Shown: positions 8,321 to 16,865, counted from the stretch's first letter. The stretch: DNA of 64,000 nucleotides from Nocardioides sp. Root190 (GCF_001428565.1 NZ_LMIA01000002.1:1-64000), one strand, 5' to 3'. A program made the numbers and translations. Notes: a model not told the origin generated them from the sequence alone.

Positions 8321-8699
8321 CGCTGGCCGAGAGTTTCTCCAGGGTGTGCTCGTAGATGCCGATCTTGTGGTCGATCGCCCCGAGGTGGGCGGTCACCTCG
8401 GCCAGTTGCCGCAGCACGTCCTCGCGGTGGGCCTGGAGCAGGGCCAGTCGCTCCTCCTCGTTGCCCTCGCCGGCACGCACGAGGTCGGCGTACCTCCGGA
8501 CGTCCCGGATCGGCATGCCCGTGGCGCGCAACCGGGTCACCAGCGTGATCCAGCGCAGGTCGGCCTCGGCATAGGTCCGGTGGCCGCTGCTGGTGCGGGG
8601 GACCGCACGCAGGAGGAGGCCGTCCTTCTCGTAGTAGCGCAGCGTGTCGGCGCTCAGGCCGAGCTCGTCGGCGGCTGCGGCGATGCTCACTCCGGTCAT
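8316..8699 (-). CDS. MerR family transcriptional regulator
   Basis: A 127-residue MerR regulator: the N-terminal winged helix-turn-helix shows [12 protein letters not shown] and the conserved [12 protein letters not shown], followed by a long coiled-coil helix (about residues 85-120) ending without an effector-domain extension or a cysteine cluster. That argues against metal sensing and for a small-molecule or aldehyde signal, as in the NmlR-like branch (inference). ATG 8699 is chosen over GTG 8726, because the GTG lies inside the operator dyad; GAAGAT (8711-8706) ends 6 nt before the ATG. It is probably autoregulated and controls the downstream reductase. Confidence 0.9.
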   Translation of the reverse strand: MTGVSIAAAADELGLSADTLRYYEKDGLLLRAVPRTSSGHRTYAEADLRWITLVTRLRATGMPIRDVRRYADLVRAGEGNEEERLALLQAHREDVLRQLAEVTAHLGAIDHKIGIYEHTLEKLSASA

Positions 8700-8715
8700 C
8701 TGCCGATCTTCCTCC

Positions 8716-8737
8716 CTGGAGTGCACTCCAGGTCAAG
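8716..8737 (-). promoter_or_regulatory. MerR-type operator/promoter of the merR gene
   Basis: A perfect 16-bp palindrome, CTGGAGTGCACTCCAG (8716-8731), follows a TTGACC -35 box on the minus strand. A 19-bp spacer leads to GAAGAT at 8711-8706, a possible -10. The geometry is that of MerR-family promoters, and the sequence is repeated in front of the reductase gene. Confidence 0.78.
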
Positions 8738-8771
8738 TGGCCGGTCCGTGCGGCCGCGGCATGATGGCGGC

Positions 8772-9203
8772 ATGGAGGCCAGGTTCGAGTTCACCGATGC
8801 CTGGGACGTCGCTGCTCCGGTCGACGCCGTCGCGACCGCGCTCACCGACCTCGAGCACTATCCGCGCTGGTGGCCGCAGGTCCGTGCGGTCGCCAAGCTC
8901 GGGCCGGACACCGCCTGGGTGTGCTGCCGCTCCGCGCTGCCCTACACGCTCGACCTCGTGCTGGACGCCGTCACGCGCACACCGCCGGTCGTCGAGGTCG
9001 CGCTCGGTGGTGACCTCGAGGGATTCGCCCGCTTCACGCTGACCCCGACGGACGGCGGGACCCGGCTGGACTTCGCGCAGGCGGTCACCGTCACGGGGCT
9101 GCTGGCCCTGGCGTCGTACGTCGGCCGGCCGGTGCTGAGCTGGAACCACCGCCGGATGATGGCCGGCTGTCGCGAGGGCCTCGCCTCAGCCGTTGCGGGC
9201 TGA
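8772..9203 (+). CDS. SRPBCC (START/polyketide-cyclase fold) family protein
   Basis: A 143-residue protein of the SRPBCC ligand-binding fold: it opens with FEFTDAWDVAAPVDAV and has the typical DLEHYPRWWPQVRAV helix early, with alternating beta strands and a long C-terminal helix (SWNHRRMMAGCREGL). Members bind lipids or act as cyclases or toxin-like proteins, so function is open. The ATG at 8772 is supported by CATGAT (8760-8765) with a 6-nt gap. The gene is divergent from merR and its last 18 bp overlap the convergent VanZ-like gene. Confidence 0.8.
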   Translation: MEARFEFTDAWDVAAPVDAVATALTDLEHYPRWWPQVRAVAKLGPDTAWVCCRSALPYTLDLVLDAVTRTPPVVEVALGGDLEGFARFTLTPTDGGTRLDFAQAVTVTGLLALASYVGRPVLSWNHRRMMAGCREGLASAVAG

Positions 9204-9761
9204 CGACCTGCGGTGACGGTGCCGCCACGGTTGGAGGACCACGACGAGGACGAGCCCGATGGCAGCGCCGACCAGGGCGCCGGTGACGTTGTCGACCACG
9301 TCGGTGACGTCGCAGGCACGGTCGATCCGGGCGAGCTCGAGCTGGGTCTTCTCGATCAGCGCGGAGTAGCCCGCGAGGCCGATCAGGCCCAGTGGGGCCA
9401 GCAGCCAGCCCGAACGCCAGCGAGCGACCGCCAGCAGCAGCAGGGCTCCCGCCGGCACGAAGAGCACCGTGTTGAGGGTGCGCTGCCCGGACTCGAAGAT
9501 CCAGAAGCCCTCAGGGGCCGGGCCGCCGATGTCCCAGGAGCACGTGGCCATCCGGGTCTCGGCGGCGACGATGCCGGTGTGCGCGGAGGTCGGGACCAGG
9601 GTGACCAGTCCGATCACGGCGAGCGACCAGCCGAAGCCGGCGATCGAGATCGCGGAGACCCAGCCCAGGGAACGGGCCAGGAGCAGGCCGAGCAGCCCGA
9701 AGACGACCGCCGAGGCGGTGACCCCGAGCAGCATCACGCCCGTGCCGCCGAACTCGACCAT
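9186..9761 (-). CDS. VanZ-like family membrane protein
   Basis: A 191-residue membrane protein with five hydrophobic segments. The second half has the VanZ-like signature, with ERTxxN replaced by GQRTLNTVLFVPAG, then EKTQLELARIDRACDVTDVV and DNVTGALVGAAIG. VanZ-like proteins are linked to teicoplanin tolerance in enterococci, but most homologues are uncharacterised; the wall-related role is inference. ATG 9761 is preceded by TAGCCT (9775-9770) with an 8-nt gap. It is transcribed convergently with the SRPBCC gene and follows an SDR gene on the same strand by 11 bp. Confidence 0.85.
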   Translation of the reverse strand: MVEFGGTGVMLLGVTASAVVFGLLGLLLARSLGWVSAISIAGFGWSLAVIGLVTLVPTSAHTGIVAAETRMATCSWDIGGPAPEGFWIFESGQRTLNTVLFVPAGALLLLAVARWRSGWLLAPLGLIGLAGYSALIEKTQLELARIDRACDVTDVVDNVTGALVGAAIGLVLVVVLQPWRHRHRRSSARNG

Positions 9762-9772
9762 GGGGCAAGAGG

Positions 9773-10618
9773 CTATCGGCCCCCACCCAACGCCTGTGCG
9801 CGCTGTCGGGCGATGAACTTCGTGGCCATCTTGTTGACGAAGGTGGGGGACAGGCGACCGAGCCGCCAGGCGAACCGGGCCTGACGCGGCTCGACGACGT
9901 AGGCCTCGTCGGCAGCGATCGCCTCCAGCACCCGTCGTGCCAGCACGTCGGGATCGACCGGATGCTTGATGCCCTGGCCCTCGAGGTAGAAGTCGCGGCC
10001 GCGGAAACGACCGATCTCGCCCTTGTCGAGGATCGGGGTGTCGACGGCCGCCGGGCAGACCACGGTGACGCCGACGCCGTGCGCCGCCGCCTCGGTGCGC
10101 AGCGCGAGGGACAGGCCGACGACGGCGTGCTTGGTGGTGACATAGGAGGTCATCAGGCCCGCCGCCATCAGGCCGCCCATCGAGGCGGTGTTGACGATGT
10201 GGCCCGAGCCCTGCGCGATCATCCGCGGGTACGCCGCGTGGACGCCGTGCACGACGCCGCGCACGTTGACGTCGATGATCGCGTTCCACTGCTCGAGCGA
10301 GAGGTCCTCGGTGTTGCCGAGGAAGGTGATGCCGGCGTTGTTGAAGACCAGGTCGATCCGGCCGTGTGCCGCGACCAGCGCGTCGACGGCACCTTCGACG
10401 TCCTCGGCGGAGGTGACGTCGACCCGTCGCGCGGTCGCCGTGCCCGGGCCGCTCACGCCGGCGGCCACGGAGGTGGCCGCGGCGAGGTCGAGATCGGCGC
10501 ACAGCACGTGCGCGCCGTCGCGCACGAGGGTCCGGGTGAGGGCGGCCCCGATGCCGGAGCCGCCACCGGTGACCAGGGCCGTGCGGCCCGCGAGGCCGGT
10601 CCGGTCCGTGCGGCTCAC
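9773..10618 (-). CDS. SDR family NAD(P)-dependent oxidoreductase
   Basis: A 281-residue short-chain dehydrogenase/reductase. The nucleotide-binding motif TGGGSGIG lies near residue 17, NNAG in VFNNAGITFLG, the catalytic serine in NTASMGG and the Tyr-Lys pair in SYVTTKHAV. The extended C-terminus (RRVLEAIAADEAYVVEPRQ) is seen in SDRs that act on fatty or alicyclic alcohols. The start overlaps the upstream SDR gene by 4 bp (ATGA type), so the two are translationally coupled. With the divergent flavin monooxygenase cluster a shared catabolic pathway is likely; substrate unknown. Confidence 0.93.
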   Translation of the reverse strand: MSRTDRTGLAGRTALVTGGGSGIGAALTRTLVRDGAHVLCADLDLAAATSVAAGVSGPGTATARRVDVTSAEDVEGAVDALVAAHGRIDLVFNNAGITFLGNTEDLSLEQWNAIIDVNVRGVVHGVHAAYPRMIAQGSGHIVNTASMGGLMAAGLMTSYVTTKHAVVGLSLALRTEAAAHGVGVTVVCPAAVDTPILDKGEIGRFRGRDFYLEGQGIKHPVDPDVLARRVLEAIAADEAYVVEPRQARFAWRLGRLSPTFVNKMATKFIARQRAQALGGGR

Positions 10619-11343
10619 CCGAACGCCTTCTCGACGAGCCCGACGAGGTCGGGGTAGCGCTTGAGGTGGGCGCCCCCGTTGATGTCGAGGGTCTCGCCGG
10701 TGATCCAGGCGGAGTCCGGCGAGAGCAGGAACCGGATCGCGGCGGCGATCTCGCCCGGCTCGCCCGGACGACCGAGGGCGGTGTTGTCGACGTACTCATC
10801 GCGCACCCCGGGGATGTCCATCGCCGGAGCGGTGAGCGGGGTGATGACGAGACCGGGGGCGACGGCGTTGACCCGCACCCCGCGGCTGCCGAGCTCGAGG
10901 GCGGTGACCTCGGTGAGGGCGACCAGGCCTGCCTTCGAGGCGCAGTACGCCGCGAGGCCGGCGCCGGGCTGGCGGGCGTTGAGCGAGGACAGCGAGACCA
11001 GCGAACCTCCGTCGGCGACCCGCTGTCCGGCGTGCTTGAGGACGAGGAAGGAGCCGGTCAGGCAGACGTCCACGACCCGGCGCCACTCGGCGGCGTCGTG
11101 GTCGACGACCCGCGCGAGGGTGCTGACGCCGGCGCAGTTCACGACGCCCTGGAAGGCGCCGTGCTCGGCGAGGACGTGGTCGAAGAGGGCGGCGACCGAG
11201 GCCTCGTCGGTCACGTCGACCTCGACGTCGGCCTCGGTGCCCGGCAGGTCCGCCACGACCACCCGGTGGTCGGAGGCGTCGAGCACCTGTGCCGTCGCAC
11301 GGCCGATCCCGGATGCGCCGCCGATCACGACTGTCACCTGCAT
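10615..11343 (-). CDS. SDR family NAD(P)-dependent oxidoreductase
   Basis: A 242-residue classical short-chain dehydrogenase. It begins with the cofactor motif GGASGIGRA, carries VVNCAGVS and the catalytic serine in SLSSLN, and has the pair YCASK; the end SAWITGETLDINGGAH is typical of the family. ATG 11343 is preferred over an upstream GTG because AGGAG sits 5 nt before it. It is the first gene of a leftward unit (SDR-SDR, perhaps VanZ) that diverges from the flavin monooxygenase operon across a 129-bp region carrying a perfect palindrome, suggesting joint control. Confidence 0.93.
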   Translation of the reverse strand: MQVTVVIGGASGIGRATAQVLDASDHRVVVADLPGTEADVEVDVTDEASVAALFDHVLAEHGAFQGVVNCAGVSTLARVVDHDAAEWRRVVDVCLTGSFLVLKHAGQRVADGGSLVSLSSLNARQPGAGLAAYCASKAGLVALTEVTALELGSRGVRVNAVAPGLVITPLTAPAMDIPGVRDEYVDNTALGRPGEPGEIAAAIRFLLSPDSAWITGETLDINGGAHLKRYPDLVGLVEKAFG

Positions 11344-11371
11344 GGAAACTCCTGACGCTCGTCGGTGGTGA

Positions 11372-11401
11372 TTGACACGTGTCAACTCACCGGCTTAACG
11401 T
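11372..11401. promoter_or_regulatory. Divergent control region: perfect palindrome and promoter
   Basis: TTGACACGTGTCAA (11372-11385) is a perfect 14-bp palindrome in the 129-bp gap between the SDR and monooxygenase genes. Its left end doubles as a plus-strand -35 box (TTGACA), with TAACGT (11396-11401) 18 bp downstream as -10. A repressor bound here would block the promoter. The TetR gene at 12786 in the same operon is the obvious candidate. Confidence 0.65.
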
Positions 11402-11472
11402 GACGCCCGTCACCCAGTGTTGTCAAGCAAGGAACAGGTCTCTCCGGGAACGGCGGGGGCGAGGAGGAAGTC

Positions 11473-12789
11473 ATGGGCGGACCACGCGTCGCCGTGATCG
11501 GGGCCGGGATCAGCGGCCTGACCATGAGCAAGATGCTGGCCGACTACGGCCTGGAGTTCGCGACCTTCGAGTCCTCGGACCGGGTCGGTGGCAACTGGGC
11601 GTTCGGCAACCCCAACGGGCACAGCAGCGCCTACAAGTCGCTGCACATCGACACCTCGAAGCACCAGCTGTCCTTCAAGGACTTCCCGATGCCCGAGGAG
11701 TACCCCGACTTCCCGCACCACACGCAGATCAAGGACTACCTCGACGCCTATGCCGACGCGTTCGACATCCGCCGGCACATCGAGTTCGAGAACGGCGTGG
11801 TCCACGCGCGCCGCTCCCCGGAGGGAGGGTGGGACCTCGACACCCAGCGCACCGGCACCCGGCACTTCGACGTGCTGCTCGTCGCCAACGGCCACCACTG
11901 GGACCCGCGCTTCGCCGTGAAGCCGGGCGAGTTCACCGGCCTGACGATGCACTCGCACGCCTACATCGACCCGCGCTCGCCGCACGACCTCACCGGCAAG
12001 CGGATCCTGATCATCGGCCTGGGCAACAGCGCCGCCGACATCGCGGTCGAGCTGTCCAGCAGGACCCTCGACAACGAGGTCGTCATCTCGACGAGGTCGA
12101 GCGCCTACATCGTGCCGAAGTACTACGGCGGCACGCCCGCCGACAAGTACTACCGGACCTCTCCGCACATCCCCGTGGCCTGGCAGCGCAAGGTCCTCCA
12201 GACCATGCAGCCGATGATGGGACGCCCGACCGACATGGGCCTGCCCGCGCCCAACCACAAGTTCTTCGAGGCCCACCCGACGCAGTCGGTCGAGCTGCCG
12301 CTGCGCATGGGATCCGGGGACCTGCGGGCAAAAGGCGACATCGAGCGCTTCGACGGGCAGACCGTGCACTTCGTCGACGGCACCTCCGAGGACTTCGACG
12401 TGGTGGTCCACGCGACGGGGTACAACATCACCTTCCCGTTCTTCGACGAGGACCTGATCAGCGCGCCGGAGAACGAGATCCGCCTCTACAAGCGGGTCTT
12501 CAAGCCGGGCATGGACGACATCGCGTTCGTCGGCTTCGCCCAGGCCACACCGACCCTGTTCCCGTTCGTCGAGTGCCAGACCCGCATGGTCGCGGCCTGG
12601 CTGGTCGGGCGCTACGCCCCGCCGGCGGAGGCCGAGATGGAGCGGGTGATCGACGAGGACCAGCAGAAGTACACCGCCCACATGGTCCAGCGGCCGCGGC
12701 ACACCCAGCAGCTCGACTACTTCCTGTACGAGCACGACCTCCGGGTGAAGGAGATCCCCGCCGGACTGGCCCGGGCAGGCACCCGGTGA
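11473..12789 (+). CDS. Flavin-containing monooxygenase
   Basis: A 438-residue group B flavoprotein monooxygenase. The FAD Rossmann motif GAGISGL is at residues 9-15, the FMO fingerprint F-x-G-x3-H-x3-Y is present as FTGLTMHSHAY, and the NADPH-binding motif is GLGNSAADIA; HATGYN lies near residue 315. The final tyrosine of the fingerprint points to FMO-type rather than classical Baeyer-Villiger enzymes, though the two overlap in activity. AGGAGGAAGTC gives a strong ribosome-binding site. It leads an operon with TetR, hydrolase and amidohydrolase genes, compatible with oxygenation of a ketone or amine followed by hydrolysis. Confidence 0.93.
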   Translation: MGGPRVAVIGAGISGLTMSKMLADYGLEFATFESSDRVGGNWAFGNPNGHSSAYKSLHIDTSKHQLSFKDFPMPEEYPDFPHHTQIKDYLDAYADAFDIRRHIEFENGVVHARRSPEGGWDLDTQRTGTRHFDVLLVANGHHWDPRFAVKPGEFTGLTMHSHAYIDPRSPHDLTGKRILIIGLGNSAADIAVELSSRTLDNEVVISTRSSAYIVPKYYGGTPADKYYRTSPHIPVAWQRKVLQTMQPMMGRPTDMGLPAPNHKFFEAHPTQSVELPLRMGSGDLRAKGDIERFDGQTVHFVDGTSEDFDVVVHATGYNITFPFFDEDLISAPENEIRLYKRVFKPGMDDIAFVGFAQATPTLFPFVECQTRMVAAWLVGRYAPPAEAEMERVIDEDQQKYTAHMVQRPRHTQQLDYFLYEHDLRVKEIPAGLARAGTR

Positions 12790-13424
12790 GCGAGGAACGC
12801 GCCTGGGCGCGGCTCGTCGACCGGCGCAGCGTCAACCGTGGCGACGTACGTCGCGAGGCGCTGTTGAACGCCTTCGACGAGCTGCTCCGTGAGCAGACCC
12901 TCGACGAGGTCAACGTCGCGGAGATCTCCCGGCGCGCAGGGGTCACCCGGTCGGCGTTCTACTTCTACTTCGAGAGCAAGGCCGTCGCGGTGCTCGCCCT
13001 GATGGCCGCGTTGTACGACGACGCGTCGGACGCGACCGACCTGCTGGTCAAGGCCGAGGGGGACCCGCGCGAGCGGATCCGTGCCGTCATCACCACCCTC
13101 TTCGACTCGGTCGACCGCACACCGCACACCTACCGGGCGCTGCTGGAGGCGCGCGCGAGCAGCCCGTCGGTCCAGGACCTCTGGGACGCCGGACGTGCGG
13201 AGTTCGCCTCGATGGTCGCCGAGATGATCACCCGGGAGCGGGCCGCCGGCCGTGCGAGCGACGGCCCCGGCGTCCCGGACGCCGCGACCCTCGCCGCGGT
13301 GCTGCTCGACCTCAACGACCACTCCGTCGAGCGGCACGCCCGGGGCACCGGTCCCGGCCGCGAGCAGCACATCGACGCGCTCACCCACCTCTGGATCAAC
13401 GCCGTCTACGGGAGCACCTCATGA
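12786..13424 (+). CDS. TetR/AcrR family transcriptional regulator
   Basis: A 212-residue TetR regulator with an N-terminal helix-turn-helix (VNVAEISRRAGVTRSAFYFY) and a longer C-terminal ligand domain. GTG 12786 overlaps the stop of the monooxygenase gene by 4 bases (GTGA), and the next gene overlaps its own stop in the same way (ATGA at 13421), so it is embedded in the operon. It probably represses the divergent promoter at 11372-11401. The frame continues upstream without a stop, but that part lies inside the monooxygenase gene and is not coding. Confidence 0.88.
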   Translation: MSEERAWARLVDRRSVNRGDVRREALLNAFDELLREQTLDEVNVAEISRRAGVTRSAFYFYFESKAVAVLALMAALYDDASDATDLLVKAEGDPRERIRAVITTLFDSVDRTPHTYRALLEARASSPSVQDLWDAGRAEFASMVAEMITRERAAGRASDGPGVPDAATLAAVLLDLNDHSVERHARGTGPGREQHIDALTHLWINAVYGSTS

Positions 13425-14368
13425 CCCCCTTCACCTTCACCTCCGGTGGCGTCACCTGCGCCGCCTCCCATGTCGCGGGCCGCGACGGCGCACCCGTCGT
13501 CGTGCTGGCGCACGGACTCGCCGGCACGCAGGACGCCGGCATGTGGCCCTTCGCCGAGGCCTTCGGGGCAGCGGGCCTGCACGCGGTCACCTTCGACTAC
13601 CGCGGCTTCGGCGCCAGCGGCGGTGCCGAACGCCAGGTCGTCTCGCTCGCCGCCCAGATCGCCGACCTCCATGCGGCCGTCGACGCGGCGAAGCGGCTGC
13701 CCGGCGTGGATCCGGAACGGATGGTGCTGTGGGGGATCTCGCTCGGTGGCGGCCACGTCGTCAGCGTCGCGACGGAGCGCTCCGACATCGCGGCCGTCGT
13801 CTCGGTCGTCCCCCTGGTCGACGGCCTCGCCGCCGCCCGGCTCGCGGCCAAGCACCACACCCCGGGCCAGCTGCTCGCGTCCACCGGTCGCGGCATCGCC
13901 AGCGCCGTACGCCGTCGGGCGGGCCGTGGTCCCTCGATGATCCCGGTCGTCGCGCGTCCCGGCGAGATCGGTGCGCTCACCGTCAGCGGCGCCTACGAGG
14001 ACTACCTCGCGGTCGCCGGCCCGACCTGGCGCAACGAGATCGCGGCGGACGTCGTGATGGAGCTCGGCACCCGGGCGCCGGCGAAGGCTGCGGCCGACCT
14101 GGAGGTCCCGTGGCTGGTGCAGGTCGCGGACTTCGACCGCAGCGCGCCGCTGCAGGCGGCGATGAAGGCGGCCTTCGCCGGGCGCGCCGAGGTGCGGCAC
14201 TACCCGGGCGACCACTTCGACCTGTTCGCCGGGAAGCCGTTCCACGAGCCCGCAGTACGCCATGCTGTTCACTTCCTGGTCCGGCAGTTCCCGGACCTCA
14301 CTCCGGAGAACACCCCGGAGAACACCCCGGAGAACATCGAGGAGCAGGCATGTACGACGTCGTCGTGA
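13421..14368 (+). CDS. Alpha/beta hydrolase
   Basis: A 315-residue alpha/beta hydrolase. The oxyanion region is LAHGLAGTQDAG, the nucleophile elbow is WGISLGGGHV (G-x-S-x-G) and the late histidine lies in YPGDHFDLF; an acidic residue in VADFDRSAP is a candidate triad member. It resembles dienelactone hydrolase or peptidase-type esterases of catabolic operons. The C-terminus carries the unusual repeated tetrapeptide PENT (three times) and overlaps the next gene by 19 bp. Its product may hydrolyse an ester made by the upstream monooxygenase (inference). Confidence 0.9.
   Translation: MTPFTFTSGGVTCAASHVAGRDGAPVVVLAHGLAGTQDAGMWPFAEAFGAAGLHAVTFDYRGFGASGGAERQVVSLAAQIADLHAAVDAAKRLPGVDPERMVLWGISLGGGHVVSVATERSDIAAVVSVVPLVDGLAAARLAAKHHTPGQLLASTGRGIASAVRRRAGRGPSMIPVVARPGEIGALTVSGAYEDYLAVAGPTWRNEIAADVVMELGTRAPAKAAADLEVPWLVQVADFDRSAPLQAAMKAAFAGRAEVRHYPGDHFDLFAGKPFHEPAVRHAVHFLVRQFPDLTPENTPENTPENIEEQACTTSS
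14303..14338 (+). repeat. 12-bp tandem repeat (three copies) in the hydrolase 3' end
   Basis: ccggagaacacc is repeated in tandem at 14303, 14315 and 14327 (the third copy differs by one base). Being a multiple of three it adds PENT units without a frameshift. It sits 12 bp before the start of the overlapping amidohydrolase gene. Confidence 0.9.
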
Positions 14369-16098
14369 GCAACGGCCGTTGGTTCGACGGCACCGGAGCG
14401 CCCTCGGCCGTGCGCCATCTCGGCATCCGTGACGGCCGCGTCGTCACCGTGAGCGCAGAGGCGCTCGACACCACCGACTGCCCGCGGGTGATCGATGCCG
14501 CCGGCAAGTGGGTGCTCCCGGGCCTGGTCGACATCCACACGCACTACGACGTCGAGGTCCTGGTCCAGTCGGGCCTGGAGGAGTCGCTGCGGCACGGCGT
14601 CACCACGACCTTCCTCGGCTCCTGCTCGCTCTCGACGGTGCACTCGAGCGCGTCCGACGCCGGCGACCTGTTCGGCCGGGTCGAGGCGATCCCGCGACCG
14701 CACGTCGTCGAGGCGCTGAAGGACCGGACCTGGACCACGGCGGGCGAGTACGTCGAAGCCCTCGAGAAGCTGCCGCTCGGCCCCAACATCGCCGCGTTCA
14801 TCGGCCACTCCGACATCCGCGCCACCCGGATGGGCCTGGAGCGATCGACCGACTCCTCGGTGCGTCCGACCAGCGCCGAGCTGAACCGGATGGAGGCCGA
14901 CCTGGTCGACGCCCTCGACGAGGGCTTCATCGGGATGTCCTCGCAGCAGCTGATGTTCGACAAGCTCGACGGCGAGACCTGCCGGTCGCGGACCCTGCCG
15001 TCGACGTACGCGAAGGGCAAGGAGCGGCGCCGTCTGAACCGGGTGCTCCGCGCCCGTGGCCGTGCCCTGCAGGGTGGACCCGACGTCGGGCGCCCGCACA
15101 GCCTGGTGCAGATGGCGTTCAGCAGCGCGGGCTACGGCCGCAAGCCGGCGCTCAAGGTCAGCCTGCTCTCGGCGGCCGACATCAAGGCGATCCCGTTCGT
15201 GGCGTACCTCTTCCCGTTCCTGGCTCGCACCGTCAACCGTTGCGGCGGAGACCTGCGCTTCCAGCACCTCCCGGTGCCCTTCGAGGTGTACGCCGACGGC
15301 ATCGCGCTGGTCATCTTCGAGGAGTTCGGTTCTGGTGCCGCGGCCCTGCACCTCTCCGACCGGATCGAGGAGCAGCGTGCGTTGCTGCAGGACGAGGAGT
15401 ACCGCCGCCGGTTCCGCAAGGACTACGACGCCAAGTACGGCCCCCGGGTCTGGCACCGCGACTTCTTCGACGCCCAGATCACCGAGTGCCCGGACGCGTC
15501 CGTCGTCGGGAAGACCTTCGGCCAGGTGGGCGTCGATCGTGGCGGCCTGCACCCGGTCGACGCCTTCCTCGACCTCGTCGTGGAGCACGGCGACAAGGTC
15601 CGGTGGCGCACCACGATCTCCAACCACCGCCCGAAGGTCCTCGACATGCTGAGCGCCGATCCCGGTGTGCAGCTCGGCTTCTCCGACGCGGGCGCGCACT
15701 TGCGCAACATGGCGTTCTACAACTTCGGCCTGCGCCTGCTGCGCCGGGTCCGCGACGCGGAGCGCGCCGGTTCGCCCTTCATGAGCCTCGAGCAGGCCGT
15801 GCACCGGCTGACCGGCGAGCTGGGGGAGTGGTACGGCATCGAGGCCGGCCACCTGCGCGAGGGCGACCCCGCCGATCTGGTCGTGATCGACCCGGAGCGG
15901 CTCGACGACTCCCTCGACGCCTATGCCGAGGCGCCGGTGGCGGCCTACGGCAACCTGTCACGCATGGTCAACCGCAACGACGCCACCGTGACGGCAGTGC
16001 TGGTCGGTGGCGAGCTCGTGGTGGACCAGGGCGTCCCGACCGAGACGGTCGGGGTGCGACGGACCGGGAGGTTCCTGCGGGCTCAGGCCGCGCGGTAG
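14350..16098 (+). CDS. Amidohydrolase family protein (N-acyl-D-amino-acid deacylase-like)
   Basis: A 582-residue amidohydrolase of the D-aminoacylase/amidohydrolase-3 group. The metal site is seen as GLVDIHTHYD near residue 60, further ligands are likely in GHSDIR and SNHRP, and the catalytic aspartate is in FSDAGAHL. The C-terminal LREGDPADLVVIDP closes the composite beta sandwich. Members remove acyl groups from D-amino acids or open cyclic amides. ATG 14350 has GAGGAGCAGGC upstream, inside the hydrolase gene, so the two are coupled. The 3' end overlaps the convergent hmuO by 16 bp. Confidence 0.88.
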   Translation: MYDVVVSNGRWFDGTGAPSAVRHLGIRDGRVVTVSAEALDTTDCPRVIDAAGKWVLPGLVDIHTHYDVEVLVQSGLEESLRHGVTTTFLGSCSLSTVHSSASDAGDLFGRVEAIPRPHVVEALKDRTWTTAGEYVEALEKLPLGPNIAAFIGHSDIRATRMGLERSTDSSVRPTSAELNRMEADLVDALDEGFIGMSSQQLMFDKLDGETCRSRTLPSTYAKGKERRRLNRVLRARGRALQGGPDVGRPHSLVQMAFSSAGYGRKPALKVSLLSAADIKAIPFVAYLFPFLARTVNRCGGDLRFQHLPVPFEVYADGIALVIFEEFGSGAAALHLSDRIEEQRALLQDEEYRRRFRKDYDAKYGPRVWHRDFFDAQITECPDASVVGKTFGQVGVDRGGLHPVDAFLDLVVEHGDKVRWRTTISNHRPKVLDMLSADPGVQLGFSDAGAHLRNMAFYNFGLRLLRRVRDAERAGSPFMSLEQAVHRLTGELGEWYGIEAGHLREGDPADLVVIDPERLDDSLDAYAEAPVAAYGNLSRMVNRNDATVTAVLVGGELVVDQGVPTETVGVRRTGRFLRAQAAR

Positions 16099-16754
16099 CG
16101 CTCGATCTGTCCGCCGAGCTCGTCGAAGAGCGCCTGGTTGAGGCCGAACACGACCCGGACCTCGTCGACGACGCGGCCGACCTGCTCGGGGGACAGGCCG
16201 AGGCCGTCGAGCGCGGCACGGTAGGAGTCCTTGAACAGCTTCGGCTTCGGGATCTCGGTGAACTCGTAGAACGCCGTGCCGCGGTCCTCGGGCACGTCGT
16301 AGGTGCGCCGGAGGATGCGGCCGATGATCTGGCCGCCCGACAGGTCGCCGAGGTAGCGGGTGTAGTGGTGCGCGAGCAGCAGCCCGGCCCAGTCGGCCTG
16401 CTCGATCTGGGCGACGTACGCCGCCGCTGCGGGTGAGTCGACCCCGGCCGGGTCCACGCCGGGCGCCCAGTGGGCGAGGTCGGCATCGATGGCGGCGAGC
16501 CGCTCGAGTGCCGAGTCGTGGATCGGCGCGATCAGCGGGTCGGAGGAGTGGCGCGCGATGGCCGTCTCGAGGGCGGCGTACACGCGGCGCAGGCGCAGCA
16601 GGAGGTCGGTGTGTGCCTGGATGTCGAGCTTGCCCTCGAGCAGCTCGGACATGAAGGTCGACCCCTCGGCGGCCTCGTGCTCGGCGCGGGAGCCCTCGCG
16701 CATCGCGGCGGACAGCGTCACGGCCTCGTCGCGGACGGTGGTGGCCACGGACAT
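16083..16754 (-). CDS. hmuO: Biliverdin-producing heme oxygenase
   Basis: HmuO opens heme to biliverdin, CO and iron, letting the cell use imported heme as an iron source. The 223-residue protein has the proximal histidine in GSRAEHEAAE and the distal-helix glycine motif LGDLSGGQIIGR, both diagnostic of the HemO/HmuO family. AGGAG lies 7 nt before ATG 16754. The leader holds a palindrome (16810-16824) and, further up, an iron box (16866-16879), so dual control by a TetR protein and by DtxR/IdeR is possible. It ends the heme island formed with hmuTUV and the HtaA genes. Confidence 0.95.
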   Translation of the reverse strand: MSVATTVRDEAVTLSAAMREGSRAEHEAAEGSTFMSELLEGKLDIQAHTDLLLRLRRVYAALETAIARHSSDPLIAPIHDSALERLAAIDADLAHWAPGVDPAGVDSPAAAAYVAQIEQADWAGLLLAHHYTRYLGDLSGGQIIGRILRRTYDVPEDRGTAFYEFTEIPKPKLFKDSYRAALDGLGLSPEQVGRVVDEVRVVFGLNQALFDELGGQIERYRAA

Positions 16755-16809
16755 GGGGGAACTCCTCGGGGAGTCGTTGGGGGCGTCGTACGACGGCGTC
16801 GACAGGTTG

Positions 16810-16824
16810 TTGACTAAGTGTCAG
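16810..16824. promoter_or_regulatory. Palindromic candidate TetR operator in the hmuO leader
   Basis: TTGACTAAGTGTCAG is a 15-bp dyad (TGAC-N5-GTCA, one outer mismatch) about 56 bp before the hmuO ATG. It resembles the palindrome at 11372, and the nearest regulator gene is the TetR at 16876. The coding-strand version, CTGACACTTAGTCAA, may also supply a -35-like box. Confidence 0.45.
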
Positions 16825-16865
16825 GAAAAAGCGCCGGCGATGTCAAGACCGCGAGGCCAAAATTC

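Noticed and set aside
12786..12789. Fusion of the monooxygenase region with TetR in one long frame (11379-13424)
   Set aside because: The upstream part of that frame overlaps the monooxygenase gene in another phase and encodes no recognisable protein; GTG 12786 gives a normal TetR length.
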